From NCBI GenBank assembly GCA_963793005.1, contig CAWBYP010000002.1, positions 186,001 through 250,000 on the forward strand: a stretch of DNA of 64,000 nt, written 5' to 3'. The position numbers and the translations under genes are program-made. The notes beneath the pieces were generated by a model. It saw only the letters and a program-made list of their open reading frames with translations. It searched no databases and was not told the DNA's origin. Below, piece after piece: positions 30,119-39,090 of the stretch. Positions within the stretch are counted from its first letter, which is position 1. Every line of letters starts with the position of its first letter. The DNA is from RPQJ01 sp963793005. GTDB lineage: Bacteria; Pseudomonadota; Gammaproteobacteria; Steroidobacterales; Steroidobacteraceae.

Positions 30119-30727
30119 ATGGCGGAACCCCTGACAGCACGGCCGCGCCGGCGCCCGCACGCCGCACCGATCATGGTGCCGCTGCTGTTCGTGTTGTTCG
30201 CAGGGGCGGGAATCATCTGGATCGGCACCTGGGCACGCACGACGGTCGTGATCATGGTGCCGCACGCCGAGGCGTCGACCGTTCCGCTCGAGGATCCGGA
30301 CCTGAGTCCAGCGGGCGAGGCGCGAGTGCGCGGGCTCGGCGAATACATCGCCGGCCTGCTGGCTGGGGGCAAGGTGGATTACCTGTATTCGGGCGACACC
30401 CGTCGTGCAGAGCAGACTGCCGCGCCGATCGCGAACGAATTCCAGCTCCCGATCAACCTGCTGGCCGCGAGCGACTGGGACGGGCTCGCAAGCCGCATCA
30501 AGGACGAGCACCGTGGCAAGACCATAGTGGTGGTCGGGTATTCGAGCACGATCCCGGGTGTGCTCAGCCGCTTGAGCGCCACCAACGTCGCAATGGCGAG
30601 CGACGACTACGACTCAATTTACCTGGTGGTGATGCCGAGTCCTGGGTCGGTGAGGCTGTTCAAGCTGCATTACGGGTCACAGCCGACCGCCGGCGCAGAC
30701 CCGGGACGAAACACAGTAAAACCTTAG
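30119..30727 (+). CDS. Membrane-anchored histidine-phosphatase-like protein with degenerate active site
   Basis: A 202-residue protein with an N-terminal membrane helix (IMVPLLFVLFAGAGIIWIGTW) followed by a histidine phosphatase superfamily domain. The family Arg-His-Gly/Ala signature reads VPHAEAS here, so the catalytic arginine is replaced by proline. The second catalytic histidine, usually in GHSNTIP, is replaced in GYSSTIPGVL. YSGDTRRAEQTAAPIA is conserved. It is therefore likely a non-catalytic relative, perhaps a binding or regulatory protein. It follows apbE by 16 bases. Confidence 0.7.
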   Translation: MAEPLTARPRRRPHAAPIMVPLLFVLFAGAGIIWIGTWARTTVVIMVPHAEASTVPLEDPDLSPAGEARVRGLGEYIAGLLAGGKVDYLYSGDTRRAEQTAAPIANEFQLPINLLAASDWDGLASRIKDEHRGKTIVVVGYSSTIPGVLSRLSATNVAMASDDYDSIYLVVMPSPGSVRLFKLHYGSQPTAGADPGRNTVKP

Positions 30728-30738
30728 ATAGTCTTCGT

Positions 30739-30765
30739 AACTGTATGTTAAACAAACATATAGTT
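30739..30765. other. AT-rich inverted repeat between convergent genes
   Basis: AACTGTATGTT (30739-30749) and AACATATAGTT (30755-30765) pair with one mismatch around AAACA. It overlaps the stop of the second peroxiredoxin gene and lies just after the phosphatase-like gene. It could work as a bidirectional terminator but lacks a T tract. Confidence 0.35.
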
Positions 30766-31222
30766 ATCGTGATGCGCCGGCCTCGATCGCTTTCCTGACA
30801 AACGACTCGTGCGCGCCGATCCGCAGGTCGGCGAGCACAGAGTCCTTGATCTTCCCGTCCGCACCGATCAGGTAAGTGCCGCGGCGGACGCCAAACCCCA
30901 ATGGGCCGTCGAGGTCGTAGGCCTTAACCACCTTTTTGTCCGGGTCGGCGAGCAACGGGAAATTCAGGTCGTGCTTCTCCGCGAAGCGCTTGTGTGACGC
31001 CACGTCCTGCGGGCTCACGCCGACGACGCGGAGCTTCGCCTTCAGCAGGTCCTGGTGCAGGTCGCGGAAGCTGCAGGCTTCCTTGGTGCAGCCAGGCGTG
31101 AAGTCGGCTGGATAGAAGTAAAGGATCAGCGGCCCGTCTGCGAGCAGTGCCTTAAGTGTGTGCTTGCGCCCGTGCTGGTCGGCGAGTTCGAAGTCCGGTG
31201 CCTTGCTGCCATTCTCGAGCAT
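30764..31222 (-). CDS. bcp: Thiol peroxidase Bcp / PrxQ with two-cysteine motif
   Basis: A 152-residue PrxQ-type peroxiredoxin. The motif TPGCTKEACSFRD has both the peroxidatic and the resolving cysteine five residues apart, as in E. coli Bcp. It differs from the paralogue at 25729-26202, which lacks the adjacent second cysteine. The ATG at 31222 is preferred because GGGGAG lies 7 bases upstream; the ATG at 31228 overlaps the GNAT stop as ATGA and is also possible. Confidence 0.9.
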   Translation of the reverse strand: MLENGSKAPDFELADQHGRKHTLKALLADGPLILYFYPADFTPGCTKEACSFRDLHQDLLKAKLRVVGVSPQDVASHKRFAEKHDLNFPLLADPDKKVVKAYDLDGPLGFGVRRGTYLIGADGKIKDSVLADLRIGAHESFVRKAIEAGASR

Positions 31223-31224
31223 GA

Positions 31225-31707
31225 TCATTCTCCCCTGGCGCTGCGAACGGCGCCTGACATGTCCACTTCCATCACCACGTATCCCGCGTCCAGCATTCCG
31301 CAACGACGATAGGTCTGCTGGGCACGCTCGTTGTCGCGTTCGACATAGAGCCGCAGGCCGCAGACGGCAGGGTCGGCCTTCGCCAGTCCCTCGATGTGAT
31401 CATAAAGGGCGCGGAACACACCCATGCGTCGGGCCTCGGGCGCGACGTAAACGCTCTGGAACCACCAGAAATCCCCGGCACGCCAGTCGCTCCACTCGCA
31501 GGTATACATCGCCTGGCCGACGACCCTGCCGTCGATTTCGGCGACAAAATACCGGCCGTGGCCCGGCGACTCGAACACCGCACGCACGCCGCGCTCGACC
31601 GTGGCCGGGTCGAGGTGCTTGTGCTCGGCTTCGAGCGCCATCGACACATTGCCGTTGACGAGCAACGGGATGTCGCGGGACTCGGCCGTCCGGACGCTGA
31701 TTTCCAT
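31225..31707 (-). CDS. GNAT-family acetyltransferase
   Basis: A 160-residue N-acetyltransferase. The acetyl-CoA-binding region is FQSVYVAPEARRMGVFRALYDHIEG, where the usual R/Q-x-x-G-x-G/A appears as RRMGVFRA. LRLYVERDNERAQQTYRRCGM is the C-terminal GNAT pattern. The substrate is unknown. The stop overlaps the region of the downstream bcp start, so the two are probably co-transcribed. Confidence 0.82.
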   Translation of the reverse strand: MEISVRTAESRDIPLLVNGNVSMALEAEHKHLDPATVERGVRAVFESPGHGRYFVAEIDGRVVGQAMYTCEWSDWRAGDFWWFQSVYVAPEARRMGVFRALYDHIEGLAKADPAVCGLRLYVERDNERAQQTYRRCGMLDAGYVVMEVDMSGAVRSARGE

Positions 31708-31777
31708 CGCGCGATCATACAGGCGAAGCTTCTGGTTGCGGGTCGTCGGGCCGGTGCTACAATGCGCGCCCTTTCGT

Positions 31778-31853
<76 letters not shown>

Positions 31854-31861
31854 ATACGTTG

Positions 31862-31892
31862 ACCCCAACCGACACCGGTTGGGGTTTTTTTT
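31862..31892 (+). terminator. Rho-independent terminator after tRNA-Ala
   Basis: A 10-bp perfect stem (ACCCCAACCG at 31862-31871, CGGTTGGGGT at 31876-31885) with loop ACAC, followed by seven more T residues. Confidence 0.92.
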
Positions 31893-32003
31893 CGCCCGGG
31901 CATCCTGCGGGCAATTGGAACCGCCGGCCGATTGCGCGGGCGCGGCAGGGGGCGTAGCGTCGGCACCGGTCTGGCGCGCTTGTTTCCGGAGGGAACCGAC
32001 GAG

Positions 32004-34724
32004 ATGGCCACCTCGGATCCCCGGGATCAGGAGTCGCCTGGCGATTCTGGATCAATGTTCCTCGCGACCAAACTTGCGGCGCCGCGTGCTCGCTCGCGCT
32101 GGGTGCCGCGTCAGCGCCTGTTGTCGCGGCTCGGCGTGCCGCCGCGTTTCCGCGTAAACCTCGTCCACGCTGGCGCCGGCTTCGGCAAGACGGCCCTGCT
32201 TGCCCAATGGCAGCATGAACTCGCCTGCGCGGGGATCCCGACGGCATGGTTGAGCGTCGACCGCAACGATGACGACATTCACGTGTTCATCGCCTACCTG
32301 GCGGCCGCAATCAATCGGGCCTGCCCGGAAGTGGGACGCGACGTGATCGAACTGGTCAGTCGCCGTGGCCGGCAGGTTCCCGCGGCGACGTTGAAGGTCC
32401 TGCTGGCCAACGCGATCACCGACTTGAAATCCGCGCTGGTGTTGATCGTCGACGATTTCCATTTCCTGGGCTCCGACGAGATCCATGAGTGGATGACGGA
32501 CTTTGTGACACGAGCTCCGGACAACCTGTCGGTGGCTGTCGCCGCCCGTTCCTTCCCGCCGCAGGGCCTGTCCCGCCTGCGTGCGACCGGGCAGATGGAG
32601 GAGATCGGGCCTGACGACCTTGCCCTGACGTACGACGAGGTCGGTTCGTTCATGGAGGGGGCCACCGATGCGCGGCTCGAACCGAGCGACGTAGATACCC
32701 TGCATGAGCACACGGAAGGCTGGGCTGCCGGCCTGCAGATGGTGGCCATCGCGCTGCGCAGCCGGCAGAAGCCGGGCAATCCAGTCGAGGCGCTCAGCGG
32801 CACGACACGCAGCGTCAACGGCTACCTGCAGGAAGAGGTGTTCGCGAGGCTTCCGGAAAAGCTCCGTGATTTCCTGATGCGCGCTGCAATACTGGGCCGG
32901 TTCTCCGCGGAGGTGTGTGCGGCAGTGACCGGGGAGACGGAGGCCGGCAGGATGATCGCGGAGGCCGAGCGGCGCGAGCTGTTCATTCTTCCGCTGGATG
33001 TCCAGGGTTGCTGGTACCGGTTTCACCACCTGTTCTCCGATTTCCTTCTGGTCGAACTCGATCGGCAGAAGCCAGGGGAATTGCGCCGCCTGCATGTGCG
33101 TGCCAGCGAATGGTTCGCGCGCGAGGAATGCTGGCGCGAGGCGCTGCACCACTCGATCGAGGCAGGCGACATGGAGCAGGCCATCGAGGTCGCCAATCGC
33201 TGTGCGATGAGCCTGGTCCGCGACGGTGACTACTTCGTGCTCCAGACATTGCTCGCGAACCTGCCGGCAGACCTGCACAGACGAAGCGTCCACCTGCGCC
33301 TGGCCGAGGCATGGACACTGGCATTGAACGGGCAGGGCGACGAGGTCGACAGGGTCCTGCGCGAGATCGACCTGGCGGCCGAAGCGGGAGGCCAGGGCGG
33401 CGCGGTGAGGCCCGAGATGAGGGCGATTCGCGCGACGCTGGCCTACGTCCAGGACGATTCCACTCGCCTGGCCGACCTGCTGCATGAAGGCCCGCCAACC
33501 GGGGCCGGGTCGCAACCGTGGGTGGACGACGTCATCAAGGTCGCGGCGAGCGTGGATCACCTGTGGCACCGTCGATTTGCGGAAGCGCGCGACTTCTCCC
33601 CATGCGTCACTCTATTCAAGCGCGTCTACCAGCTCTCGTTGTTCGGCGTCAGCTGGTGGTACGAAGGCAGGATTGCCGAGGCCGAAGCGCAATGGCAGTC
33701 GGCGGCGGATCTCGCCGACGGGGAGGCGGGTTCCCGATCGCTGGCGGCCATGGTGCCGCGCATCTGGCTGGCGCGCCTCGACTACGAGCGTGGACGATTC
33801 GACAGCGTCGAGCGAGCACTGGCCGGCCGGGTCGGGATGCTCGAGGAAACCTGTCCCACCGACCTCATGGCCAGTGCCAGCGAGTCGCTCGGGTGGACGC
33901 GTGCGGCCCGCGGCGATGTCCCAGGTGCGATGGCCGTGTTTGACCGGATGCGCCTGATTGGGGCGGAGCGGGGCTGGTTGCGCATGGAGGCGACCGCGAT
34001 CATCGAACTGATGCGGCTGGTCGTCCGATCGCACTCGGGACAGGCAGACCACCTGGCCAGGCGCCTCCAGTCGATCATGCCCGCGGCCGCGAGCGAGGAC
34101 GATTCAAATCACTGGCTCGGCTCCAGGTTGTGCACGCTGGGCGTTGCGTTTCACCGCGCGATGACCAGCCTGGACGAGGAGGGCACGCGCGCCGTAGCCG
34201 TGGTCGCTGGGGAGATCTGGACGCAGGCGCCGCCGCTGGACGGAGTCACGGCACAGATCATGCTCGCCCAGGTGTTGCACGAACATGGCCAAAGGGAGCG
34301 AGCACTCGAGGCCATGGGGCGAGCCCTCGGCCGCGCGCAGGAACTCGGGATCGCCAGGACCTTCGTTGACAGTGGCGATTGGGCGCTGTCGTTGGTCCGC
34401 GAGCTGCGGACGCCGGAGGGGCGCGCCGCAACGGATCTCGAGGACGCCTACCTCGATGGGCTGCTGCAGATGTCCGGAACCGAACCGGCGCCGGCCCGCC
34501 CGGCAGCAGGCGCGACACCGGGCCTGGTCGAAGCGCTCACGGCGCGGGAGCGCGAGATCCTGGCGCTGGTGAGCCGGGGGCTCAGCAACAAGGAAGTCGG
34601 GCGCTCGCTGAAGATCGGTCCCGAGACCGTGAAGTGGCACCTGAAGAACCTGTTCGGCAAGCTCGGTGTCACGACGCGTTACCAGGCCGTCAAGCGGGCG
34701 CAGGCGCTCGCAGGCCTCGACTGA
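32004..34724 (+). CDS. LAL/MalT-type LuxR-family transcriptional activator
   Basis: A 906-residue ATP-dependent regulator. The N-terminal NTPase domain has Walker A HAGAGFGKTALL (about residue 57) and VLIVDDFHFLG as Walker B. A helical TPR-like region follows, and the C-terminal LuxR helix-turn-helix is LTAREREILALVSRGLSNKEV with TVKWHLKNLFGKLGV (about 845-906). Such regulators (MalT, AlkS) activate catabolic operons after binding a small inducer. The ATG at 32004 has GGAGG upstream. It is followed by an acyl-CoA ligase gene whose upstream region has a C-run/G-run palindrome, also found at the divergent promoter at 47 kb. Confidence 0.9.
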   Translation: MATSDPRDQESPGDSGSMFLATKLAAPRARSRWVPRQRLLSRLGVPPRFRVNLVHAGAGFGKTALLAQWQHELACAGIPTAWLSVDRNDDDIHVFIAYLAAAINRACPEVGRDVIELVSRRGRQVPAATLKVLLANAITDLKSALVLIVDDFHFLGSDEIHEWMTDFVTRAPDNLSVAVAARSFPPQGLSRLRATGQMEEIGPDDLALTYDEVGSFMEGATDARLEPSDVDTLHEHTEGWAAGLQMVAIALRSRQKPGNPVEALSGTTRSVNGYLQEEVFARLPEKLRDFLMRAAILGRFSAEVCAAVTGETEAGRMIAEAERRELFILPLDVQGCWYRFHHLFSDFLLVELDRQKPGELRRLHVRASEWFAREECWREALHHSIEAGDMEQAIEVANRCAMSLVRDGDYFVLQTLLANLPADLHRRSVHLRLAEAWTLALNGQGDEVDRVLREIDLAAEAGGQGGAVRPEMRAIRATLAYVQDDSTRLADLLHEGPPTGAGSQPWVDDVIKVAASVDHLWHRRFAEARDFSPCVTLFKRVYQLSLFGVSWWYEGRIAEAEAQWQSAADLADGEAGSRSLAAMVPRIWLARLDYERGRFDSVERALAGRVGMLEETCPTDLMASASESLGWTRAARGDVPGAMAVFDRMRLIGAERGWLRMEATAIIELMRLVVRSHSGQADHLARRLQSIMPAAASEDDSNHWLGSRLCTLGVAFHRAMTSLDEEGTRAVAVVAGEIWTQAPPLDGVTAQIMLAQVLHEHGQRERALEAMGRALGRAQELGIARTFVDSGDWALSLVRELRTPEGRAATDLEDAYLDGLLQMSGTEPAPARPAAGATPGLVEALTAREREILALVSRGLSNKEVGRSLKIGPETVKWHLKNLFGKLGVTTRYQAVKRAQALAGLD

Positions 34725-34777
34725 GCCGCTGCACCGGGCCTGCTCCTCGTCGCCGCCGCACTCCGCGCCCCCACGCG

Positions 34778-34799
34778 TGCCCCCGACCGGGGGGTCTGG
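34778..34799. promoter_or_regulatory. C-run/G-run palindrome upstream of the CoA ligase (site 1)
   Basis: TGCCCCC, spacer GACC, then GGGGGGTCTGG. It is centred about 45 bases before the ligase start. It resembles site 2 at 47028-47050 (TG, C7, ATGC, G6, CTGG). MalT-type regulators bind G-rich boxes, so this is a candidate operator for the adjacent regulator. Confidence 0.45.
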
Positions 34800-34831
34800 C
34801 ACGGGTTTCCCGTGACTACGATGCGGGCATC

Positions 34832-36410
34832 GTGAAAACCAACTTCTCCAGGCTCATCGCCGCGACCGCTCGCCAGTACTGCGACCTGGAGGCGCTCGTC
34901 AACGTCGAGCGCAACCGGCGCTACACCTTCCGCGAGCTGCACGCGCTCACGAATCGCATCGCCAACATGATGCGCAGCAAGCTGGACCTTCGGCGCGGCG
35001 ACCGCTACCTGCTGATCCTCGACAACGACAACATATCGCTGCTGCACCACTGGACGATCTTCAAGGGCGAAGCCGCCGCGGCATTCACCAATTTCCGCGA
35101 CTCGGCCGAGGAGCACGCCTGGCAGATCGACTGGATCGAGCCGAAGGTGGTGTTCCTCGAGTCAGCCCTGGTCGACCGCTATTACGACATGCTGCGCCAG
35201 CGCGACGTGCAGATCGTCTGCATGGACCGGTTGCCGGGCTCGCGCGAAGGACTGCACTGCTTCTGGGACCTGCTCGACGGCGTGCCGGACACGCTCCCGG
35301 ATGTCGAGCACGACGTGATGCGGGACGTCATGTTGTATCGTTTCACGGGCGGGACCACCGGCAAGGGCAAGTGTGCCGAGTACACGATCGACAACTGGCT
35401 CGGATGCCGGGACTCGTTCTACGCGCTGCCGGACCGCCTGTTCGAGCAGGGGACACGCAACCTGCAGTTCGCGCCGCTCAGCCACGCGGCGGGAATGATG
35501 CTCTTGCCGACGTTCTTCCGCGGCGGCTGCATGGTGACGCAGAACCTGCCGGACCTGAAGCAGTGGTGCCGGACCGTCGACGCGGAAAAGATCACGCTGT
35601 CATTCCTGGTGCCGACCCTGCTGTACAGGTTGCTCGAGCTCGACGAGGCGCGCAACCACGACCTGTCGTCGCTCGAGACGATTTTCTACGGCGCCGCGCC
35701 GATGAGCCCGGACAAGCTCCAGTTGCTTCGTGCGCGCTTTGGCGGAATCTTCCTGCAGGTGTACGCGGCAACCGAGTCGACGATCGCGGTAAGCGTTCTC
35801 GCCAAGGCGGATCACGAGCTGACCGACACGGATGGCACGCGGCGACTGGCTTCTGCCGGACGACCCGGGACCCGGCATCGAGGTGATGATCGCTGACGAC
35901 CATGGCAATGAACTGCCGCTCGGGGCGTCGGGTGAGCTCTGGCTGCGCACTCGTGGAACGATCAGCGGGTATTACCGGAACCCGGAAGGGACGGCATCGG
36001 AATTCGAACGCGGATTCTGGAAGTCGGGCGATCTCGGCTACATGGATCCAGAGGGTTTCATCCACATCGTCGACCGCAAGAAGGACATGATCATCAGTGG
36101 CGGCTTCAACGTCTATGCGATCGAAGTCGAGTCGGCGATCAATTCGCACCCGGGGGTCGTGATGTCGGCGGTCGTGGGCATCCCCCACCCGGAATGGGGC
36201 GAGGTGGTGCATGCGGAGGTGATGCTCAAGACCGACGTGAAGGTCGGTACGGACGAGTTGATCGCCCACGTAAAGAGCCGCATCGGCAGCTACAAGGCAC
36301 CGAAGTCGATCGTCATCGTGGCTGAGTTGCCGGTCAGCGTCGTCGGTAAGGTTCTGCGTCGTACGGTGCGGGAGAAGTACTGGAAGGATCGCGAACGTCG
36401 CGTCTCGTAG
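34832..36410 (+). pseudogene. Acyl-CoA synthetase (AMP-forming), broken by one frameshift
   Basis: An ANL-superfamily acid:CoA ligase of about 525 residues if joined. The first part (34832 to about 35868) has the N-terminal domain and phosphate-binding motif YRFTGGTTGKGK, and the family YAATEST motif. The second part, in the next frame, has GELWLRTRGTISGYYRNPEGT, SGDLGYMDPEGFIHIVDRKKDMIISGGFNVYAIEVE and the C-terminal lysine region VVGKVLRRTVREKYW. One extra base in CCCGGGACCCGG (35864-35873) separates them: removing it joins SAGRPG to PGIEVMIADD. The start is a GTG. The enzyme would activate a carboxylic acid made by the nearby dehydrogenases. Confidence 0.87.
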
Positions 36411-36482
36411 GTCAACGTCGAAACCAGGCGCCTGGCCGGCCGCGCAGCGCAGCGCACCGTCCGCTGCAACCGGTTGTTAGGC
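36411..36482 (-). other. Integron attC-like site after the DHFR-like gene (degenerate)
   Basis: On the minus strand, 5 bases after the DHFR-like stop codon, GCCTAAC (36476-36482) matches the attC core RYYYAAC and is followed by AACCGGTTGCAGCGGAC, a common attC left-arm pattern. About 65 bases on, GTTGACC (36411-36417) is a near match to the closing core GTTRRRY. The complementary right arm is poorly preserved. Confidence 0.45.
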
Positions 36483-36487
36483 CGCCC

Positions 36488-37117
36488 TCACTGACGCACA
36501 TATCGCAGGTGTGTTGCGGCTGAACCATTGAGAACACTGTCAATGCGAAACTGCGGACCGGGCTCGCTCAGGTTTTCGAAGAGTCGCCGCCCGCCGCCGA
36601 AGAACACGGGTGCCAAGGCAATTTCCAGCTCATCAACAACGCCGAGGCTCAGGTACTGCTGTATCACATCTGCGCCTCCTGAAATGCGAATGTCACGGCT
36701 ACCAGCAGCCTCCCGGGCCAGAGCCAGCGCACGCTCAGGACCATCATTGATGAAGTAAAACGTCGTTCCGCCAGGACGCAACCAAGGGTCTCGTTTCTGG
36801 TGGGAAAGAACGTATACCGGCGTGTGAAACGGAGCCTCCTCTGGCCAACTGACCTCGCCCTGGTCGAACATACGCTTACCCATGATGTTGGCACCGGTGC
36901 GCTCGAAGGTGTGGCGAACCATGTCATTGACCGGGCCAGTCTCTCCTCCGGGGCCGAACCTGAGCTTCTCGCGGAAGTACTGTTGATTGATGACCCAGGC
37001 CATCAACGCACCCCACTTGGCGCCCCAGTTCTTGTACTCAGGCTTGCCCATGGTCATTCCATCCGGTGCCATGTAGCCATCAAGGCTAAGCCCAATGTTG
37101 ACGAATACTGTGTTCAA
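36488..37117 (-). CDS. DHFR-like (RibD C-terminal) reductase in a possible integron cassette
   Basis: A 209-residue protein of the dihydrofolate reductase/RibD C-terminal family: NIGLSLDGYMAPDG at the N-terminus, ANIMGKRMFDQGE, ISGGADVIQQYL and APVFFGGGRRLFE. It is probably a NAD(P)H-dependent reductase of unknown substrate. The start is TTG at 37117, supported by a strong AGAGGAG site 5 bases upstream. Base composition is lower than its neighbours (28 of 60 G+C at 37081-37140). attC-like core sites flank it on both sides in the same orientation. This suggests it came as a mobile gene cassette. Confidence 0.85.
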   Translation of the reverse strand: MNTVFVNIGLSLDGYMAPDGMTMGKPEYKNWGAKWGALMAWVINQQYFREKLRFGPGGETGPVNDMVRHTFERTGANIMGKRMFDQGEVSWPEEAPFHTPVYVLSHQKRDPWLRPGGTTFYFINDGPERALALAREAAGSRDIRISGGADVIQQYLSLGVVDELEIALAPVFFGGGRRLFENLSEPGPQFRIDSVLNGSAATHLRYVRQ

Positions 37118-37449
37118 GATTCTCCTCTTTCAACGCCGGAAGTCGGCCTAACTACAATCAGGCTGACAGTTGTTATGCCGACAACTGTTATAGGTACCGG
37201 CTGATCGCGCCATTCCTGGCGACTGCGATCGGGTGGAGGCTGCGCTTTCTCGCGCCATAGTCAGGCCACATTCCCTGGGATCCATTGCGGCAACTACATC
37301 ACCGTAACCGAATTTCGTCAAAGTGCGAGATCGGGGCGTCGTGGCAGCCTGACCCGCCTGTCGGCTTGTGGCCGACTTTACCCTTTCGCGAACGTCTGCG
37401 ATGCACGCTGCCGGGCCCGCCGAGATCAACCCAGCCGCACCCGGATGCT
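37118..37449. other. Intergenic region of 332 bases
   Basis: It contains the attC-like site at 37146-37194. From 37195 to 37449 I see no gene, terminator or recognisable repeat; the short frames there do not resemble proteins. Confidence 0.5.
37146..37194 (-). other. attC-like recombination site before the DHFR-like gene
   Basis: On the minus strand, CCTATAAC (37187-37194) is followed by a perfect 8-bp hairpin (ACAGTTGT at 37181-37188 paired with ACAACTGT at 37166-37173) and ends with GTTAGGC (37146-37152), an exact GTTRRRY core. GTTAGGC lies 28 bases before the gene start, as at the front of an integron cassette. Confidence 0.45.
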
Positions 37450-39090
37450 CTAATTCTTAATCCGACGTTTCTTGACTTGCAGCTGTCCTGCGGGACGTCC
37501 CGCGCGCCGTGGCTTGGACACCGGTCCGCTACCGGACCGTCCGGCTGCGGTTCCCGCTGGCTTGCGCGGCTTGCCCGCCGCCTTTCCCATCTGCTTCATG
37601 GACGCGAGCCCGGGATGGGCGCGGCGTTTGACCTGGGTGGCCTGCTGCAGCAATTCGGGGTGCTTGCGCAGCACCTTGTTCGCGGCTGCAACGTGAGCGG
37701 CGCAGCTGCGGTCCACGCATTGCTCGAAGAACTCGGGATCGGGCACAGCCTCGCGATCGGCCGTGAAAGCGATCATCAGCTTGTCCATGTAACTGGTGAC
37801 GGCGAAGCCGAGTCGGAAGCCGTGCGCCAACGGCACGAGCACGGTCCACGCCTGCAACTTCGCGCCGCACAGGTACATCGGCACGGTGGGGCCGGGCGCG
37901 TTGGACAGTCCGAAGTGGAAGATGGGCGTGCTGTCCTTCATCAGGCCGGCCTGCGTGAAAAGCTTCGATGCGAGCATCGTCAGCGCTGCTGGTGAATGAA
38001 GGTTGATGTCGGTCATTTCCCGCGCGCCGATGCCGTCGGCGACCTGCTTCGCGTGGCGGGTCGATGCGTATACCGCTGCAAGCCGCTCCATCGGATCGGC
38101 GACCTCGGTGTGCACGTCCGGAAAGAACATCGAAATCCGGTTGCCAGCCTGGCCGAACTCGCCCTCGGCCCGCGTGTTGATGGGCGCCATGACCCGCAGC
38201 GAGACGTCTGGCAGTTCGTGGTTGGCTTCCAGGTAATCGCGCACGGCGCCCGCGGCAATCGAAAGCACTGTGTCGTTGATGGTGGCGCCCGGAACCGCCT
38301 TGCGAATGCGCTTGACGTCGTCGAGCGGATAGGTCCGCAGCGCGAAGACGCGGTGCGGTGAGCACTTGCCGTTGAAGCGCGTGACGGGATTGCTGCCCGG
38401 ATCGGCCAGTGTCTGGCTGTAGAAGCGGGTCAACATGGTCGCCAGGCCCGGAAGTGCCCGCCTGGCTGGCGCCAGCATTTTTACCGGCTCGCTTAGATTG
38501 TTGGTGACGGCATTGGCCAGCATCATCAGCAGGCTGGGCGGCGATTCCGGGGAGTAGGGCACAGGGGCAGCCTCGACACGCCGGGACCCGTCCGCCGACA
38601 GGTCGTGAAGCCCCATCGTCAGTTCTGCAGCCGAGTGACCATCGAGCGCGCAGTGATGCCCCTTGATCAGCAGAGCAAAGCTGCCGCTGGGCAGCCCCCC
38701 GAGGTGGTCCAGGCCCTCGATGACGACCATCTCCCAAGGCGGTCGCTGCAGGTTCAGCGGGGGAGCGTTCAGGCGCGACACCAGAATGTAGAACTGGCGC
38801 CAGTCGCAGGGTTTCGGCAGTGCCATGTGGCGGACGTGATACTCGATGTCGAAGCCCGCGTCATCGACCCAGTACGGGTAATCGAGTTCCAGCGGTACGT
38901 GCACCAGTCGCTGGCGGAAGATGCGCGACACAGAAAGGCGGCTCTCGACATGCCGCAGGATGTCCTTGAAACCCACCGGCTGCCTCGGTGCGCTGGACGG
39001 GTCGTAGATGAACACCAGCGTGCCGTGCATGTCGCAGTTCGGTGTATCGAGATAGAGAAACGTGGCGTCCTGTCCGGAAAGCTGTCTCAT
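37450..39090 (-). CDS. Wax ester synthase / diacylglycerol acyltransferase (WS/DGAT)
   Basis: Transfers an acyl group from acyl-CoA to a long-chain alcohol or diacylglycerol to make wax esters or triacylglycerol, 546 residues. The active-site motif HHxxxDG is present as KGHHCALDGHSA (about 143-149), with the family N-terminus SGQDATFLYLDTPNCDMHG and the block NVPGP-like LSNAPGPTVPMYL near the C-terminus. The last 45 residues are rich in Lys, Arg, Gly and Pro, an unusual tail. The ATG overlaps the upstream esterase stop as ATGA, and the gene ends the eight-gene catabolic operon. Confidence 0.93.
   Translation of the reverse strand: MRQLSGQDATFLYLDTPNCDMHGTLVFIYDPSSAPRQPVGFKDILRHVESRLSVSRIFRQRLVHVPLELDYPYWVDDAGFDIEYHVRHMALPKPCDWRQFYILVSRLNAPPLNLQRPPWEMVVIEGLDHLGGLPSGSFALLIKGHHCALDGHSAAELTMGLHDLSADGSRRVEAAPVPYSPESPPSLLMMLANAVTNNLSEPVKMLAPARRALPGLATMLTRFYSQTLADPGSNPVTRFNGKCSPHRVFALRTYPLDDVKRIRKAVPGATINDTVLSIAAGAVRDYLEANHELPDVSLRVMAPINTRAEGEFGQAGNRISMFFPDVHTEVADPMERLAAVYASTRHAKQVADGIGAREMTDINLHSPAALTMLASKLFTQAGLMKDSTPIFHFGLSNAPGPTVPMYLCGAKLQAWTVLVPLAHGFRLGFAVTSYMDKLMIAFTADREAVPDPEFFEQCVDRSCAAHVAAANKVLRKHPELLQQATQVKRRAHPGLASMKQMGKAAGKPRKPAGTAAGRSGSGPVSKPRRAGRPAGQLQVKKRRIKN

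Noticed and set aside
30739..30765. Resemblance of the inverted repeat to a LexA box
   Set aside because: It contains CTGT but no ACAG at the N8 spacing, and it lies between gene ends, not at a promoter.
37148..37429. A 93-codon minus-strand frame in the intergenic region before the WS/DGAT gene
   Set aside because: No motif, no good ribosome binding site, and it covers the attC-like site.
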